A stretch of DNA of 64,000 nt from Drosophila pseudoobscura (Eukaryota; Arthropoda; Insecta; Diptera; Drosophilidae). The stretch's first letter is position 1; every line of letters starts with the position of its first letter. The notes beneath the pieces were generated by a model. That model was given only the letters and a program-made list of their open reading frames with translations. It searched no databases and had not been told where the DNA came from. Below, piece by piece: positions 9,981 through 23,000 of the stretch. Location of the stretch: assembly GCF_009870125.1 (NCBI RefSeq), contig NC_046683.1, forward strand, positions 52,715,869 through 52,779,868, read 5' to 3'. The position numbers and the translations under genes were made by a program.

Positions 9981-11291
9981 ATGTCGACGCCAAGTTTCCT
10001 TTTGAGCAGCGGCAGAAATATGCCAATGGTCGGCCTGGGCACCTGGCGCGTGAGTATTTGCCAATGGTTCTATTGATTATTCATCAGCCATTTTAAAATC
10101 CTCATACAAGAATGCAAGCAAATGTGTTTTTGTTTGCAAGTTGGTTTTATGGTCAATGCCACTGCCAAAATGAAAGCACTCGTAGAGCTTTTAAAGCTGC
10201 TGCTACATTTAAGCATTCAAGTTCCACCCGCGTTGTGTTCTCCTTTCAGAGCCCGCCAGAAGTCGTTGCACAGGCCGTAAAGGATGCCATTGACATAGGC
10301 TACCGCCACTTTGACTGCGCCCACATCTACGGGAATGAGCTGCATGTTGGAGTTGCTATTAGAGAGAAGATTCAGGAAGGCCTCGTGACGCGGTGAGAGG
10401 CGTGCTTCAAGTTCTGTTCATTCCCACTGCTAAACCATACGGTTTGCAAAACCATTCCGCAGAGACGAGCTCTTCATCACTAGCAAGTTATGGAACACAT
10501 TCCACAAGCCGGAGTTGGTGCGGGCGGCCTGCGAGACGAGCCTGCGTAATCTGGGCATCGACTATCTGGATCTTTACCTCATGCACTGGCCCATGGCCTA
10601 CAAGTCGGGTGACAATCTCTATCCCACGTGTCCCGACACCGGCAAGGCAGTCTTTGAAGACATCGACTACCTAGACACTTGGAAGGCCATGGAGGACCTT
10701 GTGGACAGCGGCCTCGTCAATGCCATCGGAGTATCCAACTTCAACGAGAAGCAGATCAATCGTCTGCTGTGCCTGGCCAAGCTGAAGCCCGTGATGCTTC
10801 AGATCGAGTGTCATCCGTACCTCCGCCAGAAATCATTGATAACGCTCTGCTACGATAATGCCATTGGTGTGACTGCCTACAGTTCCCTGGGATCGGGACA
10901 CACCCCGTACGAGAAGCCTGGCAGCTACCCGTTGCTGCAGAACCCGATCATCGTGAGCGTTGCGGAAAAGTATGGACGGACCCCAGCCCAGGTGCTGCTG
11001 CGCTATCAAACGCAGTCGGGCATTATCGTGATACCGCGATCTGTCAGTAAGCAGCACATGCACGACAACTTCAAGAGGATCTGGGACTTTCAGCTTGCCA
11101 TCGACGACGTCAAAGCTATCGATGGTCTGGATTGCAATGGTCGCTTCATGACCATGAAGGCGTAAGTCTGTCATGGTTTCACAAATCTTATGTATCCCAA
11201 TATAACGGAATCTCCCTCCAGCGCTTATGGCCACCCTCATCACCCTTTTGAGCCCGGTCAAAATTCTCAGGAACAGAACGTTTCTCTATGA
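9981..11291 (+). CDS. Aldo-keto reductase (AKR1-type), 4 exons
   Basis: NADPH-dependent reductase of carbonyl compounds with a cytosolic TIM-barrel fold. Exons 9981..10049, 10250..10392, 10463..11161 and 11222..11291 join in frame to 326 residues. It starts [18 protein letters not shown] and ends [15 protein letters not shown]. The catalytic tetrad is visible as D45, Y50 (DCAHIYGNE), K79 (ITSKLW) and H112 (LMHWPM). The cofactor motif near the C-terminus is IPRSVSKQH. Exon 2 is 143 nt, the same length and phase as exon 2 of the neighbouring CG6084 gene, and the last exon encodes the shared YGHPHHPFE motif, so the two are tandem paralogues. It is probably the orthologue of one of the D. melanogaster cluster genes (CG10638 or CG12766 type); I cannot choose between them. 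Confidence 0.9.
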
Positions 11292-12174
11292 GCAACGTCA
11301 ACATAGAAGAAGGACAAATAGATTGCGCTCTTCGTTCTAAGGAAGCGAGGACAACGAATACAGAAGTCGATCCTCTCATCAGCTAATCAGGAAATATTTT
11401 AATTAGAAAAAGTTATTACTTCACATTTGGCATATTCCCCTGGACTCACAGAAGTTACTGTTAAAAAACATCTGTCACACTTTTTAAAATGTATAACAGA
11501 TCATGTTAATATGTACCATATACAGTCTATCATGTAGCTCGGAACCATTAAAAGTTATTTATTGCAAAAACCCTTCCCTGTTTATATGCTGATTCTGGCT
11601 CGTGGACAACTTCATGAGGTAAATACATGATTCCCAGAATAAGTTGACTAATGAAGCTAATGTTATTTCCGTTCAGAACGTTCAGGAATAATTAATTGAA
11701 TAGAAATACCGAACTTTAACATAAAAGTACATTCAAACATTATTATTGATATCAAGTATGGCGCGTTTTCCACACAGTTCGATAGAAAATACCAGGAATA
11801 CCGATTTGTTGATAATATATTTGTAGAGTGACAAAGGTTCGATATTTTTGTGCGATAAGCAAAGCTTTTTATTTTATTTCGTTTTATTTTAAAAATGTTT
11901 TTAAATTATTGGCAAAGACAACAGATCGGGTTTTTATATCTTTGGCAATTAGGGTCATATGGGCGAAGGACCTAAACCTTGAAGATCGTGCGTCTGGATG
12001 ACGTTTGATTCGTAGGTCTCTCCCGATGACGAAAAGAAACATTAAATGCAAAATAAGACGTCCCTTAGAAACAAAGTAACCATTGAACTTTCTATGTTGA
12101 ACGTGTACTCAATCGAATTTCTACTCAAATATAAGTAATATATATATCTGGTATATCTACAAAATCGACAAACA
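11292..12174. other. Intergenic, no gene seen
   Basis: AT-rich spacer between the two aldo-keto reductase genes. It should include the 3'UTR of the first and the upstream promoter of the long CG6084 isoform. No TATA box or clear polyadenylation signal could be assigned. Confidence 0.4.
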
Positions 12175-15100
12175 ATGATCCGTGTATTCAAGCCCATGTT
12201 TGGTTTGCGCCTGGCTGGTGCTATTGGCCAACATAATCCAAAAACAATGATGAACATCAGAAATTATGGCAAGCCCGAGCGTTTTATGTGGTAGGTAACA
12301 TAGCATAAGATGATGAAAAGGGGATCTTTTAAGCGATCATTTTTGTTATCAGGTGCCAAACGAAAGTCAGCAAAGTACCCAAAGCCATTTTGGCGGACGG
12401 AAAAGAAATGCCACTGATTGGACTTGGAACTTGGTTGGTAAGTGCAATTGATATCCTAATACATTTGTCGAAGCATTTCACAGCTGGGGTAAAATATTTG
12501 CGGTGTGCTTATCATCCACTAGAACTGATCCAAATGAATTAGAAAAATGTATTACTTTTATAATGATTAAGTTACAATTGTGTGCTTATCGGGCGGTAAA
12601 GAGCCTAAGAGCAAAAAGCTAAATACAAGAACCAAGATGGTTCATATAGCTTTCAATTCTTATTTTACCTATGATTCGTCTCTGACCGTCTCCCGGCCCG
12701 CTGGTATTTAAACATTTAAGCTGAACGGCTGCGATCACACAGCTGTGCTCCCGCATGCAGCCCTGGGCTGGGCCTCAGTGACGGATTTCATACGATAGTA
12801 CCGATGATTGGGTATTCTCATGCATAAATTCACCGCGCAAAAGCTTCTGGACTGTATAAATGTGCGAACAGCTGTGCCGCATTATTCAGTCTTTTAGTGG
12901 CGTTTGTGTATTATTATTATAATTTTGTAATCCTTGAAAAGTAACCAAGAAAAGCTAGCAAAGAGTAACATGGCTTCTAAAGTACCAAAAGTGAAATTCA
13001 ACAATGGCCACGAGATTCCCATTCTCGGTCTGGGCACTTGGGGCGTAAGTAAATAGTTGATAACTGCACCAATTAATCTACAGTTGCATATACTTATACA
13101 TATGTTCGAATATATTCACATACATGCATATGTATGTGTCTCCCTTTGTATGCATTTTAGTTAAGTAGTTTTCCGCTGCCCACGACTTCCCATATTTTCT
13201 CTTCTAAATTCCAATTTTGCTCTGATAGCAAATGAAAAAGCTCAACACGCGTCGTTTTGCTGATAGTTTTGCCGGTTATGTTTAGCCGGCTATTCTATGT
13301 ACATATACATATGAACACATATGCATGTATAGATTATATCAGTTACGAATACAAAGTAATAATACTTACAAATCGTCTAATCTTCCAACTAAGCAATTTG
13401 GAAATTTTCCATTGTTACGCAGACTTAGATTTATATGTTAATACCATATGTATGCATGTACAAATGTTAAATGCTTTCAAATCAATTTGAATTAGCTCTG
13501 GAGTTTACAAACTTTGTGTTACTTCTGTCAAGGTGACCTCTTGTCCATTTAAAGACAGTGGAAATTTTAATCAAAATTCTGCCACATCACTCCATACCAT
13601 ACATTGGTTGTTGTGCCACACATCTTAAGTCTACAAACCTTTTGAGGTGGGCCAGAAGTTGATAAAAATTCTTATCTCGGATTGATGTTTTCTGATTGAT
13701 AATGTTTTGTAAAAGATTTTGGTGAAGTGAGACAACGGGGGATTTTAGAGACCTAGATCTGAAAATCGTCTAAGACAAGCCTCCTTTAAATAGAAAACGT
13801 ATTTTTACCGATTACCATCTGTATATATTTTTTAATTTAAAATAATCCAAACAAGACAGGAAAGCGCAGCTTTTAGTTAATACTTTTACAGATCGATCGT
13901 GTAAAAAAGGGAAGCATTCATTAGACTATGAATATATTTCAGCACGATTATTGTAAGGCAATTATTAAGTTGGTTAAGAAAGCTCTTATCATTTTAGTAT
14001 GCAAATTTTTGTACCGAATAGAGATAATCGTATGTACACACAGACATACATATGTATGTGCATATGTGTATATGATGGAAATAGTTCAAGCCATAAATTA
14101 AATCTAGTCTGCTAGCTAAATTAAATAGCAGTACGAACAGATCCGATTCCCAAAGCACCAGCTTGTCATCTATCATTCTTATACGAGTATGTCTATCCCT
14201 AATTAATTGAACAGAAAAGAGCTGAATATTTTGACATAATTACTTAATATACGGAGCACTTTGGCTGATAAGTGACGTCAAATGTCAGATAGGAAAAACG
14301 CACATATAATTCGATTTCTAAATCAAGCCCCTGAATACTGAAAGTTTTCTCAGCAACGATTAGGATTGCGAAATTCCATCTAGAACTTTAATTTCACCAC
14401 GATGACGTACACAATAGAAGAAGAACAGTGCGATATTGTTTGTACTTTCAAAGACCTTCCTTTCTTATTGAGATGATATTGCAAATAAATATATTATTGT
14501 GATAGAGTCGTGAAAAATGGTCGATCAATTAGCAAATTACTATTACACCGATCCAAATGAGCCTTGTCACAATTATGCCAACTATATGTTCCTCTTTTTA
14601 GAGCCCCAAAGGTCAGGTGACTGAAGCTGTGAAAGTGGCCATTGACGCTGGGTACCGGCACATTGACTGTGCCCACGTCTACCAGAACGAAGATGAGGTC
14701 GGTGCTGGCATCGAAGCTAAGATCAAGGAGGGAGTTGTGAAGCGGTAAGTACGCAATTGAGTTCATTTTGGGCATGGTTTTTATAATGACACGTGTCTGG
14801 CTTGCAGAGAGGAGCTGTTCATTACCAGCAAGCTGTGGAATACTTTCCACCGTCCGGACTTGGTCCGCAACGCCTGTGAGAACACATTGGAAGCGTTAAA
14901 ATTGAAGTACATCGACTTGTACTTGATCCACTGGCCAATGGGCTACAAGGAGGGCTGCGACCTCTTCCCAGCCGATAAGGAAGGCAAGACCTTGTTCTCG
15001 CCAGTCGACTATGTAGATACCTGGAAGGCAATGGAGAAACTGGTGGAGGATGGTCTCGTCAAGTCCATTGGCGTCTCCAATTTCAACAAGAAGCAGATCC

Positions 15101-16458
15101 AGCGCGTCCTGGATGTGGCCAAAATCCCTCCGGCAACCAATCAGATTGAGTGCCACCCGTATCTGACACAAAAGAAGCTCATTGATTTCTGTAAGTCTCG
15201 CGATATTACTATTACCGCATACAGTCCACTGGGATCGCCCAACCGTCCCTGGGCCAAGTCTGGCGATCCAGTGATTCTAGAGGAGCCTAAGGTACTTGCG
15301 AGTGCATTTGATTTGTTCTGAATATACCGTCAATTTCATATTTTTCATTTATTTTATAGATTAAGGAGATTGCTGAAAAGAAGAAGAAGACACCTGGACA
15401 GATTCTCATCCGCTACCAGGTCCAGCGCGCAAACATCGTTATTCCCAAGTCAGTGACCAAGGAGCGCATCGAGTCGAACTTCCAGGTCTTTGATTTCGTT
15501 TTGACCCCTGAAGAAATCGAAATAATCGAAAGCTTCGATTGCAATGGTCGTCTTGTGCCTTTGCTCAAGTGAGTAATTAATGTATTCCTTATTTAAAAAG
15601 TATCAGGTTATGTTTTAAGAAAAGTTTTAGTCGTGCTGTCTTTTATCAAAGAAATATTAAAAGGATAATAGAAAATCTATCCGACTGTCCATCTGTAAAA
15701 CCATCTTGTTGCCACTTACTTGACTGCAAGGGGATCGATCGGTCGTAAAGATTTTTCACTGCATATTAATGAATTTATATACCCTCGAAATCTAGAAATT
15801 CTATAGTTATTGACTTTTTCAGGTTAACGACTATTATTTTAATTATAAAAAACAGATTTTCATTTGCATAATACTCGTACACATGCACAAAATTATTTCA
15901 ATATTTTTATTCCAATTATTGTTTATATTTATTTAGAGAGGCTGGTTGTCATAAATACTACCCATTTCACGACGAGTTTTAAGCGAAATGAAACCAATGT
16001 CAACAGAAAATAAAAAAAAAATACTTATTATGAAATAATACACATTGAAACCAAATAATATTGCAAGACTAACAACGATCGACATTCAAGGCAAATCTTT
16101 GTAAACAGATATCTGGTGTATGCGTATGTTTATTTAAATTCTTTCAGTGCCTTCTCCTTCACCCCTCAGTTAATTTCTGTTTACCAAAAAATGTATTTCC
16201 CCCGCTTGACTTTTTACCTGCTTTTATTTGATGTTCTTGATTTATTTGAACTAATTTGAGAGCTTGAACATAGTTGTAGCCTAACAATCTGCTCGTATGT
16301 TTTATGCGCTTAACCGTAAAGCTGTTATCTCTTTTGGAGAGTGCTAATCAAAATCTTCTTAATTTAATTTCTTGAATCAACTTTTAATTACGTTTTCTCT
16401 AATATTTTACAGCGTTTACGGACATCCCCACCATCCCTTTGAGAATGATGAATACTAG
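12175..16458 (+). CDS. CG6084: Aldo-keto reductase CG6084, long N-terminal isoform
   Basis: This transcript form starts at 12175 with exons 12175..12290 and 12353..12437. It then skips the downstream first exon and joins the common exons 14602..14744, 14808..15291, 15360..15568 and a last exon (16413..16458 or 15937..15982). The total is 360 residues. The extra N-terminus ([20 protein letters not shown], then [14 protein letters not shown]) is rich in Arg and Lys with no acidic residue before about position 35. That fits a mitochondrial presequence by inference. The second exon re-creates the reductase start ([20 protein letters not shown]), so this is an alternative entry into the same barrel. 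An alternative reading is a separate promoter belonging to a partly duplicated gene; the exact phase match favours alternative first exons. Confidence 0.65.
12855..12891 (+). promoter_or_regulatory. TATA box and initiator of CG6084 downstream promoter
   Basis: TATAAA at 12855-12860 and TCAGTC at 12886-12891 (predicted +1 at 12888) are spaced 33 bp apart, as in typical fly TATA-Inr promoters. They lie 82 bp upstream of the ATG at 12970. Confidence 0.75.
12970..16458 (+). CDS. CG6084: Aldo-keto reductase CG6084, short isoform
   Basis: Exons 12970..13044, 14602..14744, 14808..15291, 15360..15568 and 16413..16458 give 318 residues, full length for an AKR1-type NADPH reductase. The start [13 protein letters not shown] and the end [13 protein letters not shown] match what I know of fly CG6084. 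The tetrad is D47, Y52 (DCAHVYQNE), K81 and H114 (LIHWPM). The cofactor region reads [17 protein letters not shown] second last exon at 15937..15982 (acceptor TTTAG) is also 46 nt, phase-compatible and ends KYYPFHDEF. Each alternative last exon has its own AATAAA (16009 and 16536), so the C-terminal loop is chosen by alternative splicing and polyadenylation. Promoter: TATA at 12855. Confidence 0.93.
13045..14601 (+). other. First intron of CG6084 (short isoform)
   Basis: 1.56 kb AT-rich intron with several ACATATG/CATATGTATG-type repeats. No nested gene was recognised. Confidence 0.7.
15937..15982 (+). CDS. CG6084: Alternative last exon of CG6084
   Basis: Acceptor ATTTAG at 15931-15936. The exon reads [14 protein letters not shown] and ends in TAA at 15980-15982, with AATAAA at 16009-16014. 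It replaces the [13 protein letters not shown] tail and keeps the protein at exactly 318 residues. Both tails keep a PF-x-(3)-E/D end, so this looks like a duplicated terminal exon. Confidence 0.75.
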
Positions 16459-16535
16459 TTGGCAAGAGGTGCCGACCCAGTGCTACACTTTTAAAATTTA
16501 ATTTGTTACACAAACACCTAATGTTAAACCGTATG

Positions 16536-16541
16536 AATAAA
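16536..16541 (+). terminator. Polyadenylation signal of CG6084
   Basis: AATAAA about 80 nt downstream of the distal stop codon. Confidence 0.7.
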
Positions 16542-16947
16542 TAATCACAATTGGAACTATTTCGCTGCTGTATTGTAACTGAATTTTTGCAGAAATTTTA
16601 TATTTGTCTTTGCCAAAGAAAGACTATGTGAGGCAATCGGCTCCTGCAGCTCTGACGTATGGCCCTGCCACGAGCGAGCGATTTACGTCGAGTCAAAGAT
16701 CTAACAATTGTTTAATCCAAGCTACGAGCAAATATTTTGCACAGTTGTTTTATTAATTTTTAAAAGGTATTGACTTTAATCCATAGTTTAGTTCAGACAG
16801 TTTATTCAGTTTTTGTTATACATTTTTTTGGCAACAATAGAAATACCAAATGTTTTTGAACAATTGAAGTTTTTGCAAGCCCCACAAAAGCATCTACGCA
16901 AACAGCCGAAATATAATGGGATCGCTGATCTGTTCCCCTGGTTAAGG

Positions 16948-16955
16948 TATAAAAG
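16948..16955 (+). promoter_or_regulatory. TATA box of the giant secreted protein gene
   Basis: TATAAAAG lies 71 nt upstream of the ATG at 17019, predicting a start near 16979 and a 5'UTR of about 40 nt. A strong TATA box fits a highly and tissue-specifically expressed secretory gene. Confidence 0.8.
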
Positions 16956-17018
16956 ACGGTGAACCTCCAATTCGGCTAACAGATCTAGTAGATCTGACTC
17001 TTGGTCTCCTAGACGACC

Positions 17019-20000
17019 ATGCGCTTGATATACGTCGCGGTTCTTGCCGCTTTACTGTCCCTCGCGGCGTCCCAATCATCATTACCCGTAACCGCAGTGG
17101 GTGCACCGGAAATAAAAGCCCAGCCATGCTGTGAAAGTGTTCGACAAACTCTCATAGAAATACGAAAGGATATCCGGCTGTGGCTACTCGATAGGCTGTT
17201 CGGAAAATTGATTCTTCTTCATGACGGAGAACTTTTGGGAAACCCAAACTATGTGAATTGTGCAAACGGAAAAAACCAAATTACCGTGCAAGACCAAAGT
17301 TCTCAAATTATCCACCAATTAGGTACCAATCCAAGCCAATCAAGTGACACGACCACCAGAACATCCACCGATGAAAAAGATCTGCTAGGATCATTGAGAG
17401 ACCTCTACAATGGGGTCACCCAATCGAGCACCACCAACGGAAGCTCTGGTCTTTCCTCTTCCTCAACAACGACAACGACCACCACAAAATCCAACGATGA
17501 AAGCAATCAGTCTGCTTCAGTGTCTGAGCCCGTTGTCGATGCTAGTGAGTCCAGCAGCACCGTTGAAGGTGGAGATTCGAATCAGTCCTCTTCTTCTACA
17601 ACGACTACAACCTCCACAACATCCAACGATGAAAGCAATCAGTCTGCTTCAGAGTCTGAGCCCGTTGTCGATGCCAGTGAGTCCAGCAGCACCGTTGAAG
17701 GTGGAGATTCGAATCAGTCCTCTTCTTCTACAACGACTACAGCCACCACAACATCCAACGATGAAAGCAATCAGTCTGCCTCAGAGTCTGAGCCCGTTGT
17801 CGATGCCAGTGAGTCCAGCAGCACCGTTGAAGGTGGAGATTCGAATCAGTCCTCTTCGTCTACAACGACTACAACCTCCACAACATCCAACGATGAAAGC
17901 AATCAGTCTGCTTCAGAGTCTGAGCCCGTTGTCGATGCCAGTGAGTCCAGCAGCACCGTTGAAGGTGGAGATTCGAATCAGTCCTCTTCTTCTACAACGA
18001 CTACAACCTCCACAACATCCAACGATGAAATCAATCAGTCTGCTTCAGAGTCTGAGCCCATTGTCGATGCCAGTGAGTCCAGCAGCACTGTTGAAGGTGG
18101 AGACTCCAATCAGTCCGCCTCCTCCTCTACAACGACAACCACAACCACAACTTCAGAGTCTGAGCCCGTTATCGATGCCAGCGATTCCAGCAGCACCGTT
18201 GAAGGTGGAGACTCGAATCAGTCCTCCTACTCTACAACGACAACAACCACCACAACTTCAGAGTCTGAGCCCGTTGTCGATGCCAGCGAGTCCAACAGCA
18301 CTGTTGAAGGTGGAGACTCGAATCAGTCCGCCTCCTCTTCTACAACGACAACCACAACTTCAGAGTCTGAGCCCGTTGTCGATGCCAGCGAGTCCAGCAG
18401 CACCGTTGAAGGCGGAGACTCGAATCAGTCCTCCTCCTCTACAACGGCAACAACCACCACAACTTCAGAGTCTGACCCTGTTGTCGATGCCAGTCAGTCC
18501 AGCAGCACTGTTGAAGATGGAGACTCGAATCAGTCGTCATCCTCTACAACGAACACCACAACTTTAGAGTCTGAGCCCGTTGTCGATGCCAGCGAGTCCA
18601 GCAGCACCGTTGAAGGTGGAGATTCGAATCAGTCCTCTTCTTCTACAACGACTACAGCCAACACAACATCCAACGATGAAAGCAATCAGTCTGCCTCAGA
18701 GTCTGAGCCCGTTGTCGATGCCAGTGAGTCCAGCAGCACCGTTGCAGGTGGAGATTCGAATCAGTCCTCTTCGTCTACAACGACTACAACCTTCACAACA
18801 TCCAACGATGAAAGCAATCAGTCTGCTTCAGAGTCTGAGCCCGTTGTCGATGCCAGCGAGTCCAACAGCACTGTTGAAGATGGAGACTCGAATCAGTCCG
18901 CCTCTTCCTCTACAACGACAACCACAACCACAACTTCAGAGTCTGAGCCCGTTATCGATGCCAGCGATTCCAGCAGCACCGTTGAAGGTGGAGACTCGAA
19001 TCAGTCCTCCTCCTCTACAACGACAACAACCACCACAACTTCAGAGTCTGAGCCCGTTGTCGATGCCGGCGAGTCCAACAGCACTGTTGAAGGTGGAGAC
19101 TCGAATCAGTCCGCCTCCTCTTCTACAACGACAACCACAACTTCAGAGTCTGAGCCCGTTGTCGATGCCAGCGAGTCCAGCAGCACCGTTGAAGGCGGAG
19201 ACTCGAATCAGTCCTCCTCCTCTACAACGACAACAACCACCACAACTTCAGAGTCTGACCCGGTTGTCGATGCCAGTCAGTCCAGCAGCATCGTGGAAGG
19301 TGGAGACTTGAATCAGTCGTCATCCTCTACAACGAACACCACAACTTTAGAGTCTGAGCCCGTTGTCGATGCCAGCGAATCCAGCACCACCGTTGAAGGT
19401 GGAGACTCGAATCAGTCCTCTTCTTCTACAACGACTACAACCACCACAACATCCAACGATGAAAGCAATCAGTCTGCTTCAGAGTCTGAGCCCGTTGTCG
19501 ATGCCAGCGAGTCCAGCAGCACCGTTGAAGGCGGAGACTCGAATCAGTCCTCCTCCTCTACAACGACAACAACCACCACAACTTCAGAGTCTGACCCTGT
19601 TGTCGATGCCAGTGAGTCCAGCAGCACCGTTGAAGGCGGAGACTCGAATCAGTCCTCTTCTTCTACAACGACAACAACCACCACAACTTCAGAGTCTGAG
19701 CCCGTTATCGATGCCAGCGAATCCAGCACCACCGTTGAAGGTGGAGACTCGAGTCAGTCCTCTTCTTCTACAACGACTACAACCACCACAACATCCAACG
19801 ATGAAAGCAATCAGTCTGCTTCAGAGACTGAGCCCGTTATCGATGCCAGCGAGTCCAACAGCACTGTTGAAGGTGGAGACTCCAATCAGTCCTCCTCTTC
19901 TACAACGACAACCACAACTTCAGAGTCTGAGCCCGTTATCGATGCCAGTGAGTCCAGCAGCATTGTTGAAGGTGGAGACTTGAATCAGTCGTCATCCTCT

Positions 20001-23000
20001 ACAACGAACACCACAACTTTAGAGTCTGAGCCCGTTGTCGATGCCAGCGAGTCCAACAGCACTGTTGAAGGTGGAGACTCCAATCAGTCCTCCTCTTCTA
20101 CAACGACAACCACAACTTCAGAGTCTGAGCCCGTTGTCGATGCCAGCGAGTCCAGCAGCACTGTTGAAGGTGGAGACTCGAATCAGTCCTCCTCCTCTAC
20201 AACGACAACAACCAGCACAACTTCAGAGTCTGACCCTGTTGTCGATGCCAGTGAGTCCAGCAGCATTGTTGAAGGTGGAGACTTGAATCAGTCGTCATCC
20301 TCTACAACGAACACCACAACTTTAGAGTCTGAGCCCGTTGTCGATGCCAGCGAGTCCAACAGCACTGTTGAAGGTGGAGACTCCAATCAGTCCTCCTCTT
20401 CTACAACGACAACCACAACTTCAGAGTCTGAGCCCGTTGTCGATGCCAGCGAGTCCAGCAGCACTGTTGAAGGTGGAGACTCGAATCAGTCCTCTTCTTC
20501 TACAACGACAACAACCACCACAACTTCAGAGTCTGACCCTGTTGTCGATGCCAGTGAGTCCAGCAGCATTGTTGAAGGTGGAGACTTGAATCAGTCGTCA
20601 TCCTCTACAACGAACACCACAACTTTAGAGTCTGAGCCCGTTGTCGATGCCAGCGAGTCCAACAGCACTGTTGAAGGTGGAGACTCGAATCAGTCCGCCT
20701 CCTCCTCCACAACGACAACAACCACCTCAAATTCAGAGTCTGATCCCGTTATCGATGCCAGTGAGTCCAGCAGCATTGTTGAAGGTGGAGACTTGAATCA
20801 GTCGTCATCCTCTACAACGAACACCACAACTTTAGAGTCTGAGCCCGTTGTCGATGCCAGCGAGTCCAACAACACTGTTGAAGGTGGAGACTCGAATCAG
20901 TCCGCCTCCTCCTCTACAACGACAACAACCACCACAACTTCACAGTCTGACCCTGTTGACGATGCCAGTGAGTCCAGCAGCATTGTTGAAGGTGGAGACT
21001 TGAATCAGTCGTCATCCTCTACAACGAACACCACAACTTTAGAGTCTGAGCCCGTTGTCGATGCCAGCGAGTCCAACAGCACTGTTGAAGGTGGAGACTC
21101 GAATCAGTCCGCCTCCTCCTCCACAACGACAACAACCACCACAACTTCAGAGTCTGAGCCCGTTATCGATGCCAGCGAATCCAGCACCACCGTTGAAGGT
21201 GGAGACTCGAATCAGTCCTCTTCTTCTACAACGACAACAACCACCACAACATCCAACGATGAAAGCAATCAGTCTGCTTCAGAGTCTGACCCTGTTGTCG
21301 ATGCCAGTGAGTCCAGCAGCACTGTTGAAGGTGGAGACTCGAATCAGTCCTCTTCTTCTACAACGACAACAACCACCACAACTTCAGAGTCTGAGCCCGT
21401 TATCGATGCCAGCGAATCCAGCACCACCGTTGAAGGCGGAGACTCGAATCAGTCCTCTTCTTCTACAACGACTACAACCACCACAACATCCAACGATGAA
21501 AGCAATCAGTCTGCTTCAGAGTCTGACCCTGTTGTCGATGACAGTGAGTCCAGCAGCACTGTTGCAGGTGGAGACTCGAATCAGTTCTCCTCCTCTACAA
21601 CGACAACAACCACCACAACTTTAGAGTCTGAGCCCGTTGTCGATGCCAGCGAGTCCAGCAGCACTGTTGAAGGTGGAGACTCGAATCAGTCCTCCTCCTC
21701 TACAACGACAACAACCAGCACAACTTCAGAGTCTGACCCTGTTGTCGATGCCAGTGAGTCCAGCAGCATTGTTGAAGGTGGAGACTTGAATCAGTCGTCA
21801 TCCTCTACAACGAACACCACAACTTTAGAGTCTGAGCCCGTTGTCGATGCCAGCGAGTCCAACAGCACTGTTGAAGGTGGAGACTCGAATCAGTCCGCCT
21901 CCTCCTCCACAACGACAACAACCACCTCAACTTCAGAGTCTGAGCCCGTTATCGATGCCAGTGAGTCCAGCAGCATTGTTGAAGGTGGAGACTTGAATCA
22001 GTCGTCATCCTCTACAACGAACACCACAACTTTAGAGTCTGAGCCCGTTGTCGATGCCAGCGAGTCCAACAGCACTGTTGAAGGTGGAGACTCGAATCAG
22101 TCCGCCTCCTCCTCCACAACGACAACAACCACCTCAACTTCAGAGTCTGAGCCCGTTGTCGATGCCAGAGAGTCCAGAAGCACCGTTGAAGGTGGAGACT
22201 CGAATCAGTCCTCCTCCTCTACATCGAATACAACCACCACAACATCCAACGATGAAAGCAGTCAGTCTGCCTCAGAGTCTGAGCCCGTTGTCGATGCCAG
22301 TGAGTCCAGCAGCACCGTTGAAGGTGGAGATTCGAATCAGTCCTCTTCTTCTACAACGACTACAACCACCACAGCTGCAGAGTCTGAGCCCGTTGTCGAT
22401 GCCAGTGAGTCCAGCAGCACTGTTGAAGATGGAGACTCGAATCAGTCCGCCTCCTCCTCTACAACGACAACAACCACCACAACTTCAGAGTCTGAGCCCG
22501 TTGTCGATGCCAGAGAGTCCAGCAGCACCGTTGAAGGTGGAGACTCGAATCAGTCCTCCTCCTCTACATCGAATACAACCACCACAACATCCAACGATGA
22601 AAGCAATCAGTCTGCCTCAGAGTCTGAGCCCGTTGTGGATGCCAGTGAGTCCAGCAGCACTGTTGAAGGTGGAGACTCGAATCAGTCCTCCTCTACAACG
22701 ACAACAACCACCACAACTTCAGAGTCTGACCCTGGTGTCGATGCCAGTGAGTCCAGCAGCACTGTTGAAGGTGGAGACTCGAATCAGTCCGCCTCCTCCT
22801 CTACAACGACAACAACCAACACAACTTCAGAGTCTGACCCTGTTGTCGATGCCAGCGAGTCCAGCAGCACCGTTGAAAGTGGAGACTTGAATCAGTCCTC
22901 TTCTTCTACAACGACTACAACCACCACAGCTGCAGAGTCTGAGCCCGTTGTCGATGCCAGTGAGTCCAGCAGCACTGTTGAAGATGGAGACTCGAATCAG

